The notes under the pieces were generated by a model, which did not search any database, had not been told where the DNA came from, and worked only from the letters and a program-made list of their open reading frames with translations. DNA of 64,000 bases from Botryococcus braunii (lineage: Eukaryota; Chlorophyta; Trebouxiophyceae). Both the position numbers and the translations under genes were made by a program. This document shows positions 40,721 to 50,900 of this stretch, piece by piece (within the stretch, counting starts at the first letter, position 1; the number at the start of each line of letters is the position of its first letter). The stretch is from NCBI GenBank assembly GCA_002005505.1, contig KV908612.1, forward strand, positions 62,001 to 126,000, given 5' to 3'.

Positions 40721-41219
40721 TGATGTTTCGGCTGCAAGATACACATGTAGAGTCAGAGTACAATTGAAGGAAAGAATGTATATATGCATATAGCTTGAAG
40801 ACAGCGTACCTTCTTCGAGACGCTGACCGTTGGGCGGCTGCTTTCTGCTGTCGCTGCTGCTGCTGCCAAAGTAACAACGAAGCAGAAGTGCTTTGAAATT
40901 GTGGTGGCTGCATGGAGACAAACAGAACATGTACATGTACACAGAAGCAAAGATATGATTTACATGTACGCAATCGGCAATCCGGTATGCCGAATTGATA
41001 TAGGAAAGGAAAAAACGAAGCAAAGACAACATGTAGATCTGCAAGAAAGCAAAGAGAAGACAGAGATGTAGGCGGTGGACAGTTCAATAAACAATAAAAG
41101 GAGAGTGTGGCGCAGGTGGTGTTGTCGGGCCTGTTTTGTTCAGGTGTCGGGCCTGTTTTGGAGCTATTTTTGTGGTACTTCGGGTACATCCGAGTCGGAG
41201 GCGCCTGTACTTCCGACTC
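40721..41219. other. Non-coding stretch, nothing recognised
   Basis: Mixed low-complexity sequence with CTG/CAG-rich trinucleotides around 40830-40870 and no supported gene. Confidence 0.5.
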
Positions 41220-41297
41220 GGAGGGCATGAAGATGAGTCATGAAGCATGAGCAGGAGTACAGGAAGGGGCGAAACATACGTAACTCGAGCAGCGAGG
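41220..41297. repeat. Imperfect repeat unit (ATGAAG...ACTCGAGCAGCGAGG)
   Basis: A unit ending TAACTCGAGCAGCGAGG recurs at about 42225-42280 and 42285-42350. The three copies look like a short tandem array split by the LTR-like unit at 41298-42198. Confidence 0.65.
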
Positions 41298-42198
41298 TGT
41301 TAGAAAAATAGACACTAATATGTATACCTTAGGTATTTTAGCAACATGTTGGGTCATTTCCATATTAGCATGTTTGTGAGCCACATCAATTCATTTCAAG
41401 GGTTTATGATACTTACAATGCTCATAAACAATAAGGTACAGTCATAGTTCACTCGGGTGTATTTGAACTGTATGGTCTTTAAGGTAAATTGACACTCATA
41501 GTGGTTTATAGAGGCCCTTGTACAATTTCGGCCTGTTTTCTGCCAGTTTTCTAGTAAGGTATACTTATTCCGGATTTCATCGATCGTGAGACTTAAAGTC
41601 CTGCGGTCCTTGGTGTTTGATTCGAGGTTCGTATCGGTGGTGAGTTAAAGTTCCGAGTCACTTAGATTCGAGACTATCATCGACCGAGATTCGTACTGTT
41701 CATCGATGACCATGTCGAATCATAACGTACATTGAAATTCCAGTGCATAGTACTGATGGCATGCAAACTTGATCATGCCCGTACGCTTTCAAGATCTGGA
41801 GTTGCAAACCTGTCAGGAGGCTAATAAATGTGCAGTCTCCTTAGTATAAATAGGAATTGCCTTACAGGGTCAGTCAGTCTTGAGTTCCCTTATCAAGCTC
41901 CTGTCCCGTTTGCTTGGTCGTGTTTTGTCCACTTCTGCAAGCTTTTGTTGGGCACAGTTCACTTACTCTAAAGAGTGTGAGTTACAGGAAATTGCAACAT
42001 CATTAGATTAGTGGTTATTGTAACAAGTCTTGAGTTCCCTTATCAAGCTCCTGTCCCGTTTGCTTGGTCGTGTTTCGTCCACTTCTGCAAGCTTTTGTTG
42101 GGCACAGTTCACTTACTCTAAAGAGTGTGAGTTACAGGGAGTAACATTCCAATCTCAATTTCTACAAATTCTGTTTTGATGATGCCATTACAGCAAAA
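41298..42198 (+). repeat. Candidate solo LTR with TATA box and duplicated module
   Basis: Starts TGTTAGAAAA and is flanked by CGAGG on both sides (41293-41297, 42199-42203), interrupting a repeat array. A clear TATAAATA at 41845-41852 begins 31 bases before a 113-bp module at 41876-41988. The module repeats at 42026-42138 (one difference seen) after a short 37-bp spacer. Here the first copy is followed by GAAATT, not GT, so no donor is preserved. The right end is not CA, so the boundary is uncertain. Confidence 0.5.
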
Positions 42199-42350
42199 CG
42201 AGGCAGGGGCCATGCAGCCGGAGCAGCCCAGGAGTGCAGGAAGGGGCTAAATATATGTAACTCGAGCAGAGAGGATGGGCCATGAAGCCAGCGCGGCCCT
42301 GGAGAGCAGGAAGGGTCGATGCTCATCTAACTCGAGCAACGAAGACGGGG

Positions 42351-43443
42351 ACCATATTCAAACCGTATAGCCCCGGCTGGGAGCCGTGGGCAAAAATCCC
42401 CTCACCCCCCCAAATAAGTTATTCCCACCCGTAATTTGGGCACTGCTTCTCAGGGATTCGCCTTTTCCTGCCACTGAAGGCATTAAATGGTCCCTTTCGT
42501 GCCTGCAAGTTCTGTCCGTAAAAACAGAGTTTGGTTCATTCCTATAGCAGTAGTAGCATCACAATATCATTTTTGACAAAAACCAGAAAATCCATCGTAA
42601 ACGGCGGGCCCCATCCCATCTCTTGCCCCTTTTTTCCTAGCCAACACCGAATCCCGGCTTCCGATTGGGGCCCCATGCAGACCTCAAGTCCCCCCACGAG
42701 TCCGCCCAAAACTCCCCTCTTTTGGTCAGCTGGGCCCTAGAGAGAAGGAACAAAGCCCTTTTGTTCTCAAAAACTGCCGAGCGCATGCCTCCTTAACCTC
42801 GATCTCCTTATGTCCGCTACAACGGAGCCCCCACAGCACCGAATAACGCCAAACTTTGTGACAACAATCTTAAATAGGAATAATACTTTGCCTCAAGTTT
42901 AATCGGAAGAAGCTTTCATGCTCAAGACGCTGCAGCGTCTTGTTTCCAAGGCCCTGTTTGCTTCCGCGAGGCTCGTACTGAGGGGGGTCTCTAACGCGAC
43001 GTGGCACCGTCTTTAAGGGCGGACCGGGGAGAGTTTATACCAGCGTGGCAGTCACGTGTACTGATGTACTATGACGTGCTGGAGTTTCAGAGCCGACATT
43101 AATTTTCTTGCGAAATGCCACACGAATTACGCCAAGTGACGGCCAGGGTGGGAATAACTTAGAAAAAGTTTTAAGTGTGGATGACCCGGCACACGCGGAG
43201 ACGAGATTATGTAAGCACCACCAATAGTCCCCATGGCCCCCATACCTACACGAAGGCCCTTGGCCTCCACCCAGCATAAGCAAGCCCTTGAAGAAAATCA
43301 CAGACAGACCAATGTGCATACAATTAGTTCCTGGTTTGTGGCGGGCGCCCCCGTCATCCGGATAGATCCACAGCATCCCCAGCAACCTATGGATGTACAC
43401 GGAAACAGGGACGTGGTAAATATATAACTTATTTAGGGGGGTG
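42351..43443. other. Non-coding stretch, nothing recognised
   Basis: About 1.1 kb without a supported gene. Open frames of 64-121 codons occur on both strands but show no family features. Confidence 0.5.
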
Positions 43444-43521
43444 CCTGGTACCTCGAAGCGGTGGAATTATTCCGCTTGTACCACCCCGATCCCCATATAG
43501 CGGTGGTCTAACTAATACTTA
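43444..43521. repeat. Partial copy of the fold-back element
   Basis: Matches the right arm of 25994-26177 from CCTGGTACCTC to GGTGGTCTAACTAATACTTA with a few substitutions; the left arm is missing. Confidence 0.82.
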
Positions 43522-43564
43522 CACGAGTAGAATATGTTCCGACAGCAACGGATAATTTGCGTCA

Positions 43565-44327
43565 GTGTCGGCTGCTGTCAAAGACGGTTGCACATTTGCG
43601 GTGAATGCCAAGGGAGAGTATGTGGCTGTCATGTGCAAGGCAAATGATTTCTTGCGTGATATTGATTCTAAGGGGAGCTTATATTTTCTGTCTCACAAGA
43701 ATGGGCTATGCGCGTGGGGAGGTGCAGCAGCATTACTGGTTACCACAAGAGAAGATACTGAATTGTGGCACAAACGCTTGGGTCACCCTGGGATAGTATG
43801 CGTGTCAAGGATGTTGAAAGAGAAAATGATCAATGATGTGAAAGGAAGTGTAAATGAAGTAGAGAGTTGTGACTCACTCTGATGGGTGCATTCGGGGGAA
43901 GCAGACTAGGACGCCCACACCTCCCTCCACTGCGGCTGAGTCGACCGAAAGACTTCAGCTAGTCCACATGGACGTAGTTGGTGAACTGCCAGTGGCTGGG
44001 CGGAATGGAGAGAAGTATATGCTGGTCCTTTTCACCGACTTCTCCCATAGAGTCCAGATTCTAACCTTCAGTTCAAAGGCTGAGGTAGGGGCACTTGTCC
44101 AAGAAGTTCTCCTTAATTGGGAGGTGCCAACAAAATGTAAAGTTGGCACTATTAGGACAGATAGAGGGACTGAGTTTGTGAATCATGATCTAGCAAATTT
44201 CTTTGCACGGAAAGGGATTACTCATCAGACCTCTGCTCCATACACACCCCAGCAAAACGGGAAGGTGGAGAGGATAAATAGGGTGATCACTAACAATAAA
44301 CAGGAACACAAGTCTCGCCAAAGCTAA
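43565..44327 (+). pseudogene. Copia pre-integrase and integrase fragment of another lineage
   Basis: Two overlapping frames. The first ends with ELWHKRLGHPGIVCVSRML and the second has HMDVVGELPVAGRNG, RTDRGTEFVNHDL and SAPYTPQQNGKVERINR. These are the Copia GAG-pre-integrase and integrase core with DDE residues. A frame change lies near 43870. The sequence differs clearly from families A, B and C and breaks off after VITNN. Confidence 0.8.
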
Positions 44328-44938
44328 AAACGCAAAAAGACACTTTTATTGGAAACAAGAAAGAAAAGATTTTGAAAAAACGGCTTTACAAAATTAGCCG
44401 GGCGTGCCGGCGTGGCAGGTTGACTGATGGATTCGAAAACGGGGGCCACTTTTCGACAGCACTACACACAAGCGCAGTAACTACGTTTCAAGAAAGACAC
44501 CCTTCATGTTGTGTGAATAGGGCTACTGATTGCGTGTTCTTAGTTTTAAGCGCACTTCTTCCCTCGCATCTGTACACAATTTTCACCAGTGGACACCGTT
44601 TTCACTAGACAGGCTCGCGTTTTGCAACATATTGCTTGGCTTTGTTGTTGATAGATTTGAGAAGCAATTTTGTGTCAGGGGTGGGTGGCAAGGGAGGGAC
44701 CTGAGCTCTTTGAGTGCCTCTGTGGGGGCCGGGGAAAAGCGGCTTGTCCTTTGGCACTGGAGGCTTGGACTAGGTGGTGTTTTGTTGGATTAGGGCCCCT
44801 ACAGTTGAGAGCTGCAAATCAGGGGGCCATCCTTAATTGGGCATATAAGAAAGCACACGGCTGCAAACAGAAGTACAAGCTCACCGGGAGGTAGCCCAAC
44901 GAACAGCCTTGATACTACATTAAAATTGGGAGAATCCC
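44328..44938. other. Non-coding stretch, nothing recognised
   Basis: About 600 bp between the Copia fragment and the Gypsy tail with no supported gene. Confidence 0.5.
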
Positions 44939-45442
44939 ATGCCTGGCACATGCGCTATAGCACTTCCCCTCGAAGCCAGTGTTGTACAAAGTTTTGTCCT
45001 TGGGTGCGGTGACTTCGTGCTGGTGGATCGCGACTTCTGTGCAGTGCATCGCAAACTCCCACACACCTTTGCGCCTCGTCGCGTGGGACCCTTCAAGGTC
45101 CTCGACTTACCTGGTCCCAATGCATACCGCCTGGACTTCCCTGACGGCTATGACCAATACCACCCAATGGTCATTGTAAATTCCCTCACCCTCTACCGCA
45201 CTGCAGAGGGAGCGTGAGCACGCCGCCACCGCCATCGCACCTTGTCAACAATCACATTGAATACGAGGTTGAGACCATTCTGGATCACAAGCCGCGCACC
45301 GATGACCGCGGCCGTGCTCTGTACGACCCGGACGGGTCCCCTCATTTGCAGTATCTCGTCCGTTGGAAGGGCCACGACCCAAGCGAGGACAGTTGGGAGC
45401 CACTCAACCACTTCACGCGCTGCCACAAAAAAATGGAAGAAT
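44939..45442 (+). pseudogene. Gypsy integrase C-terminus and chromodomain, frameshifted, split by I
   Basis: The first frame gives the integrase C-terminal region (APRRVGPFKVLDLPGPNAYR, then FPDGYDQYHPMVIVNSL). After a frame change near 45215 a chromodomain follows (YEVETILDHKP, LQYLVRWKGHDPSEDSWEP). Element I is inserted at AGAAT; the frame resumes at 59452 and ends at TAG 59514-59516. It may belong to H or to another chromovirus; the sequence linking it to the H integrase is absent. Confidence 0.82.
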
Positions 45443-46172
45443 TGTTATAATAGTGAAAGAACATTTTGGTGCCTTTCCCTCAGAAGAGTAATTGTGGCCA
45501 GATCAGCTCCAATTACCAGTGGGAACATTCATTAGAATGAGTAATAGGTGGCAGAACCTAGGAGTTCTGCCAGAACCAATCTAGACCAATTTTACGGTGA
45601 TGAGGGAGGATGAGGTAATCAGACACGGTTTGCTCGAAAAGCTATATGCTCCTGGCTCGAAGAAATGAGGCACTTGATTGGGACATCAAAAGCACTTCGG
45701 GTGTTTGTTGTTTAACTGTTGCCAGTCAAGTCACCTCATTCACAGTCGCCACTGCTTGTTAACCGACGTACAACAAGAGTGTCGCCGGGCTAAACACCCT
45801 CGTGCCGGGTCATACAGGTAAACTGTTGTCAGGGCATTACGTGCACAAGAACAATGGATTAGGAAAGGGTCTAGATAATGTGTATTAGAAATGTGCTAAT
45901 GTTTTAGCTCATCGGACATCGGTAATGCAGACTATCAGTAACTTCGTAAATAGAGTAGTTTGAATTGCTGAGTGATGAGAGAGAGCAATAAGCATTGTAA
46001 GACTTGATTGGGACATCAAAAGCACTTCGGGTGTTTGTTGTTTAACTGTTGCCAGTCAAGTCACCTCATTCACAGTCGCCACTGCTTGTTAACTGACGTA
46101 CAACAAGAGTGTCGCCGGGCTAAACACCCTCGTGCCGGGTCATACAGGGAACGCCGAACTCAGAAGTTTACA
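45443..46172 (+). repeat. 5' LTR of I with duplicated module
   Basis: 730 bp, TGTTATAATAG...GTTTACA. The 146-bp module occurs at 45672-45817 (followed by GTAAAC) and 46002-46147 (followed by GGAACG), 330 bp apart, with one difference seen (ACCGACG against ACTGACG). Each carries the AAAGCACTTCGGGTGTTT hairpin. Confidence 0.94.
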
Positions 46173-46187
46173 GGTTATGGGCCCACC
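46173..46187 (+). promoter_or_regulatory. Primer-binding site of I (half-tRNA-iMet)
   Basis: GGTTATGGGCCCACC abuts the LTR and is the exact reverse complement of GGTGGGCCCATAACC, the anticodon arm of plant-type initiator methionine tRNA. The A-family LTR end lacks the GCCCATAACC mimic seen in B, C and E. Confidence 0.87.
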
Positions 46188-46238
46188 ACTCTTCTGCGGG
46201 GGCATGTAAAATGTATGACTCGGGCAAAGTATTCTGCT

Positions 46239-46763
46239 ATGGCGCGAAAGAGACCAACCGGACGCATGAGCACGGGCGGACGTAGACCTCCTCCACCTCC
46301 ACCTCCTCCTCCGACATATAACGAGCGAAGAAAGGCAGGAGGAGAGAAAGGACCACGAACGATAGAAGAACGAGCATTCCTGGTAAAGGACTTTGTAAAC
46401 GAAGCTCACGGACGGGGAGCACTCACGCCTCCTCGGTGGTTCCGAGAACGCTTTCCGATATATCCAGCTTATAAATTCACTGTGTGGGAAATCTCATTCA
46501 TCAACGGAGAGCCTGGATATCTAACACGAGCAATTTTTGAGAGGTGCCTACAGCAAACGGGAGGACCGTCACACGAAACTTATTGGACAGAGAAGGCAGC
46601 CTACGCAGCCATTGAGCTAGCTTTGAGCAGCCTGGGAGACGACTTCATTGATGGTCTAATTCTCTGCGGCGAGGGCGAATTCCACGTGGACGAGTGGGTC
46701 ACAGAGGACGACAGTGAGGACGAGGACGGAGACTCCAGACTGTCAGAAAGGAGCGACGACTGA
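46239..46763 (+). CDS. Extra upstream ORF (174 aa) of A-family Copia, unknown function
   Basis: Lies between primer site and gag, a place normally without a gene in Copia elements. The N-terminus is basic (MARKRPTGRM) followed by a run of nine prolines. A conserved middle (RTIEERAFLVKDFV, RFPIYPAYKFTVWEISFING, LTRAIFERCLQQTGG) leads to a very acidic tail (WVTEDDSEDEDGD). There is no signal peptide, membrane segment or motif I know. Comparison with the L copy (62797-63321) gives about 24 synonymous and 9 amino-acid changes, so it is a selected protein. Its TGA (followed by C) is in frame with the gag ATG 15 bases later. It could be an accessory or anti-silencing factor, or an alternative Gag N-terminus; both are speculation. 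Confidence 0.85.
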   Translation: MARKRPTGRMSTGGRRPPPPPPPPPTYNERRKAGGEKGPRTIEERAFLVKDFVNEAHGRGALTPPRWFRERFPIYPAYKFTVWEISFINGEPGYLTRAIFERCLQQTGGPSHETYWTEKAAYAAIELALSSLGDDFIDGLILCGEGEFHVDEWVTEDDSEDEDGDSRLSERSDD

Positions 46764-46778
46764 CCAGTACCAAACAGC

Positions 46779-47589
46779 ATGAAGAAGAAGGGTACCAGCA
46801 CCAGCTCTGAATCCAAGTCAGCAGGAGAGGAGTCCACATCAACTCCTACCAGGGAACCTTGCACTCCCAGTACCTCAAGGGGGGAAGGAGACACCCTTCC
46901 CAAGGTCATTGCCACACAGGTCAAGGTCCATATAAAACTGCAACGTAAAGGCCAGAACTTTGTGGTGTGGGACAATGCTTTCACTGCAGCAAATGATGCA
47001 AAGGGTTCTTTGCCCGCCATCCAACAAGCTATGCCTGGGACTACCCATAATGCTGCAGCATTGTTGTTACTGTATGAATCAGTTCCTGAAGACTGGTTGG
47101 GGGAGCTGTCAAGTAAACCATCGGCATATGATGCATATGTGCATATTTGTAGGAAAATTGTGGGAGGCTACAATCCTCAGGCCAATGCTGACTGGCTAAA
47201 GGAGATGTCCCGTGGCATGAAACAAGGTGAAACAATTTCCCAGTACGTCAATAGGATGATCAATCTGAAAGGTTGCTTGAAGAGAAATGGTCATGATCTC
47301 CTGGATGGGCACGTGGCCACACAGATTGTGCAGGGCTTGCCTGCAGCTGCCAACTCCCCTGGACTACTGCCTACAGCCGTGGCTTATCCCCTGAACCAGC
47401 TGGCAGACCTCATCTCCACCACAGCAGAAGCAACGGGCTATAATGATGACCCAGATCTGCCTGCAGCGGTCATGACAGCACAGCCAATGCTGACTGCAGC
47501 AGTCCCTGCCCCTACTGCATGTGCTGTGACTCAGACAAGACAGCCTGCATACACAGAGGCCCAGGTGGAGGTACGTGGTACGTGCAACT
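46779..47589 (+). pseudogene. Gag of I, N-terminal part, split by B3
   Basis: MKKKGTSTSSES start, then a Copia-type Gag (LLLLYESVPEDWLGELSS, WLKEMSRGMKQGETISQYVN). The frame runs to the first half of the zinc knuckle (GTCN), where B3 inserted with TSD CAACT. The second half is at 54279 onwards. The start codon lies in the same frame as the preceding extra ORF. Confidence 0.88.
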
Positions 47590-47955
47590 TGTAAAAGGTT
47601 ATGGGCAATCGGCTTTCCCTGTACAAAGCAGACAGGTCGTCAATAGACGAAGTTACTCCAGCTACAGTCCGTACGACTGTCTGCTGAGTGTCACACACAA
47701 CTGTTGGACAAGACTAGCATCTGGTAATGCCCAGCATCTTTCACAACCAGTTGGTATTCACTCCGGTGGGGCAGCCTTAAGAGTTCATCCGACAAACGTG
47801 TGATCTAGATAGGATTGTACCTTATGTTTGAAAACGTCCAGAATCTGCCGTGTCTCAAGGTACCTTATGTTCTCAATGGACCCATATCCTAATAGTGCAC
47901 ACATGAAGATCACTTAAAGCACAAGGCATTCAATAATAATGTTCAGAACTCAACA
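47590..47955 (-). repeat. 3' LTR of B3, single-module form
   Basis: 366 bp with only one module (47619-47752) joined directly to U3 on one side and to the GGAAAGCC tail on the other. This is exactly what removing the GT...CAG segment would give, and equally what recombination between the two modules would give. Polypurine tract at 47956-47967 (minus strand). Confidence 0.93.
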
Positions 47956-47975
47956 CTTCCCCTTGCCTGCATGCT

Positions 47976-50900
47976 TTATGTGTATCTTCCCAAACCTAGT
48001 GAATCACGATGACCAACAAACACGGGCTTGGCAAGTGGCTTGGTCATAATGTTAGCCACATTGCGAGCAGATTCCACATAGAGGATATCTACCTGCCCAA
48101 GTGCCATAGCTTCCCTAGCGTAGTGGAAGCTTACTGCAACGTGCTTTGTGAATTTGGAATACAGGGGGTTCCGTAAATTAGAAATGCATCCTTGGTTGTC
48201 ACAGAAAATTTTGACCCTCCAAGGTGCAGCCCCTATCTCTTCCAAGAAGCCCCTTAGCCAGTTGGCTTCCTTCACAATGTGGCCAGCTGCCATAAAATCA
48301 GCTTGCACAGTTGAGGTAGCAACTGAGCTCTGCTTCTTGCTTCCCCAAACCACGGCACTACCATAGACTGATAGAACATAGCCAGTGGTGGAATACCTGT
48401 GGTCCAGGTCCCCAGCATAGTCGGCATCAACATAGCCTTCTAGCTCAGGGCCCTTTCCACCCAGAGTAAGAGCTAACTCTCTGGTATCTCTCAAGTACTT
48501 CAGCACTCGAATGGCCTCATTCCAGTGTGAGGTAGTGGGTGTCATTCTATACCTTGACAACACTCCAACAGCCTGAGAAATGTCAGGCCGGGTCGTATTG
48601 GCTATGTACAGCAACGATCCAATTAACTCGCAGTATCGATGACCAGGTGGCAGAGGGGTACCAGCCCCATGTGACATACCATCTGAGGGATTCGGGTCTG
48701 CTGCTAGCCACGAAGTCCTTGGACATGGGGGTATCAACCACACGCCCATCATCAGCAACGCCAAACTTCTCCACAAGAGCATCAATCTTGGGAGTGCAAC
48801 TCATGGAAATAGTGCCCTGCACTCTATTGCATAGGACCTGACACCCCAGGAAATCATTCACCTCTCCCAAATCATGGATGGTGAAGTCCTTCTTCAATAA
48901 CTCTTTCCCCCACTCAATCTCTGCAACCACTCTGGCAACTATGAGAAGATCATCGACATAAACAAGAATAAACGACAGATTACCATCAGGGGCCCTCCTG
49001 ATGTATACCCCAGCGTCGCTCTTGCACACACTATACCCCACCACGCTCAACTTGTCGCTCAAGGTCTTGTGCCAAGCCCGTGGGGCTTGTTTAAGACCGT
49101 AGAGTGCCTTCCTGAGCTTGCACACAACTCTCGTGTTGCCATTCTCAAATCCTGGTGGTTGGGTCACATAGACCTCTTCCTCCAACTCCCCATTGAGAAA
49201 AGGTGTCTTGATATCCACTTGGTGGATCTCAAGATTTTGTGTGGCAGCCACTGCCAGCACAGCTCTCCTAGCACCATAGCTGCTGGTAGGTGCAAAAACC
49301 TCACCAACATCTATACCAGGAATCTGTCTGCAACCCTGGGCAACCAATCTTGCTTTAAACCGAGTGACATTCCCATGTGCATCGTTTTTTGTAGAAAAAA
49401 TCCAATGAACAGGGATAACTTTCTGCCCATGGGGTCTTTCCACATACTGCATAACCTCATGGGTGTCTAAAGACTCCATCTCCTCTTGCATTGCCTGCTG
49501 CCAAAACTCCCACTGAGGTGAGCGTTGGGCTTCCCTCAAGTTTAAGGGCACGTGAACTTTTCCCAACCTGACAGAAGGTACACTCTGTACCTTATGCTGT
49601 GGTGCAGCAGGGCTGTCAGCCTTACTGGTGATGTTCCCTTCTCTCTCTCTCTCTCCCTGGTTGCCAGAATAAGGTACATTATGTACCTTATGCTGGGACT
49701 GGGCAGTACTTCCGGGATTATCTGATTCCTTCTCAAGTCTCTCTCTCTCTCCTTGACTACTGGACTCATGTGCAGCACCCTTACATTCTCGCACCTTCCG
49801 CAATGCAGAGGGGAGCAGCAGCTCTCTCTCTCTCCTGGACTCACACTTGGGCACACTACCCAGACTTGCCTGAGCTGCGCCTACAATGTCAGCCTGCACA
49901 CCATAAGCATGACTAGCCAGTGACTGGGATTGGGCACCAGCTTCCCCTACTGCTGGCATGTCTAACCCACTACTCTCATCTCTTACATCTGCACCGAACA
50001 TAGCCTCGACTGTCTCAACCTGCCCTTGCATATCAGGGAGACCAACCATGTTTGGCTCACTCACAATTGCCTGACCTAGGTCAGGGGCATGCAATGGGAT
50101 GTCAGAATGCTCTCTCTCAGCCACGCGCTGTACATAACGCTGCTCCCTTGTAAGGGTGGTCCCTGGAGGAAGGGGAATTTGTGACTTCCCCTGCATTCGC
50201 AACCCCTCTTGTACCTTCTGCATTTTTTCTACCTGGGATTGAGTTTCTACACCCCCCCTGGCCAGATTCTGCATATGCTCAAGCACCGACCACGAGTGCT
50301 GAGATGGTTCTGGGGTCCCAACAGTAGAATTCAGGCTGGTGGGGGTTCCTTGGTCATGTGCTGCTATGGTCCCGTCTCCAGACTGATCCCCAGCACAAAG
50401 TCCAGAGGTCCCAGGAGCCCCAGTGGAAAGCGTCTCCACTCCATGGTCATCCTCCTCATCCCAGAACGTGGGTGGAGCAGCAGAGGGAATTGCTTGAGGC
50501 GTTGCCAGATTCTCACTGCCAAGGGGGGGTGATATCCTAGAATCATAGACAGACCCAGGCTGGACCTTTGATAGACCCACTCGCTCAGCCCCCCTCAAGT
50601 GCTCGATAAAGCTGACGTCCCTACTCTCCTTCCACACTCCATTCCCCACGTACACACGATACGCTTTAGACTGGGGACAATAACCAGTAAACATCCCAGG
50701 GATGGTCTTGGGCCCAAAAACAGACCTTTGGCCACTCGGAATGTGCACATGGGCTACACAGCCAAACGTGCGCAGCACAGACACATCAGGTTTGACACCA
50801 AAGAATAATTCCATGGGGGTCAGGGACCTGCCTGAAGTAGGACCCACATTGTAGAGGAGGGTAGCTGTCTCAAGCGCCTCCTTCCAAAGGGAAGGGTCTG

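Noticed and set aside
44372..44894. Small ORFs between the Copia fragment and the chromodomain piece
   Set aside because: No recognisable motif and no counterpart elsewhere in the window.
46173..46187. tRNA gene fragment suggested by the GGGCCCATAACC match to initiator tRNA
   Set aside because: Only the anticodon arm matches, always next to an LTR end and on the antisense strand. No acceptor or T arm follows, so it is a primer site.
47590..47955. Reading the short B3 LTR as a different family
   Set aside because: It is collinear with the 694-bp LTR except for one exact 328-bp unit, and the TSD CAACT pairs it with the right LTR.
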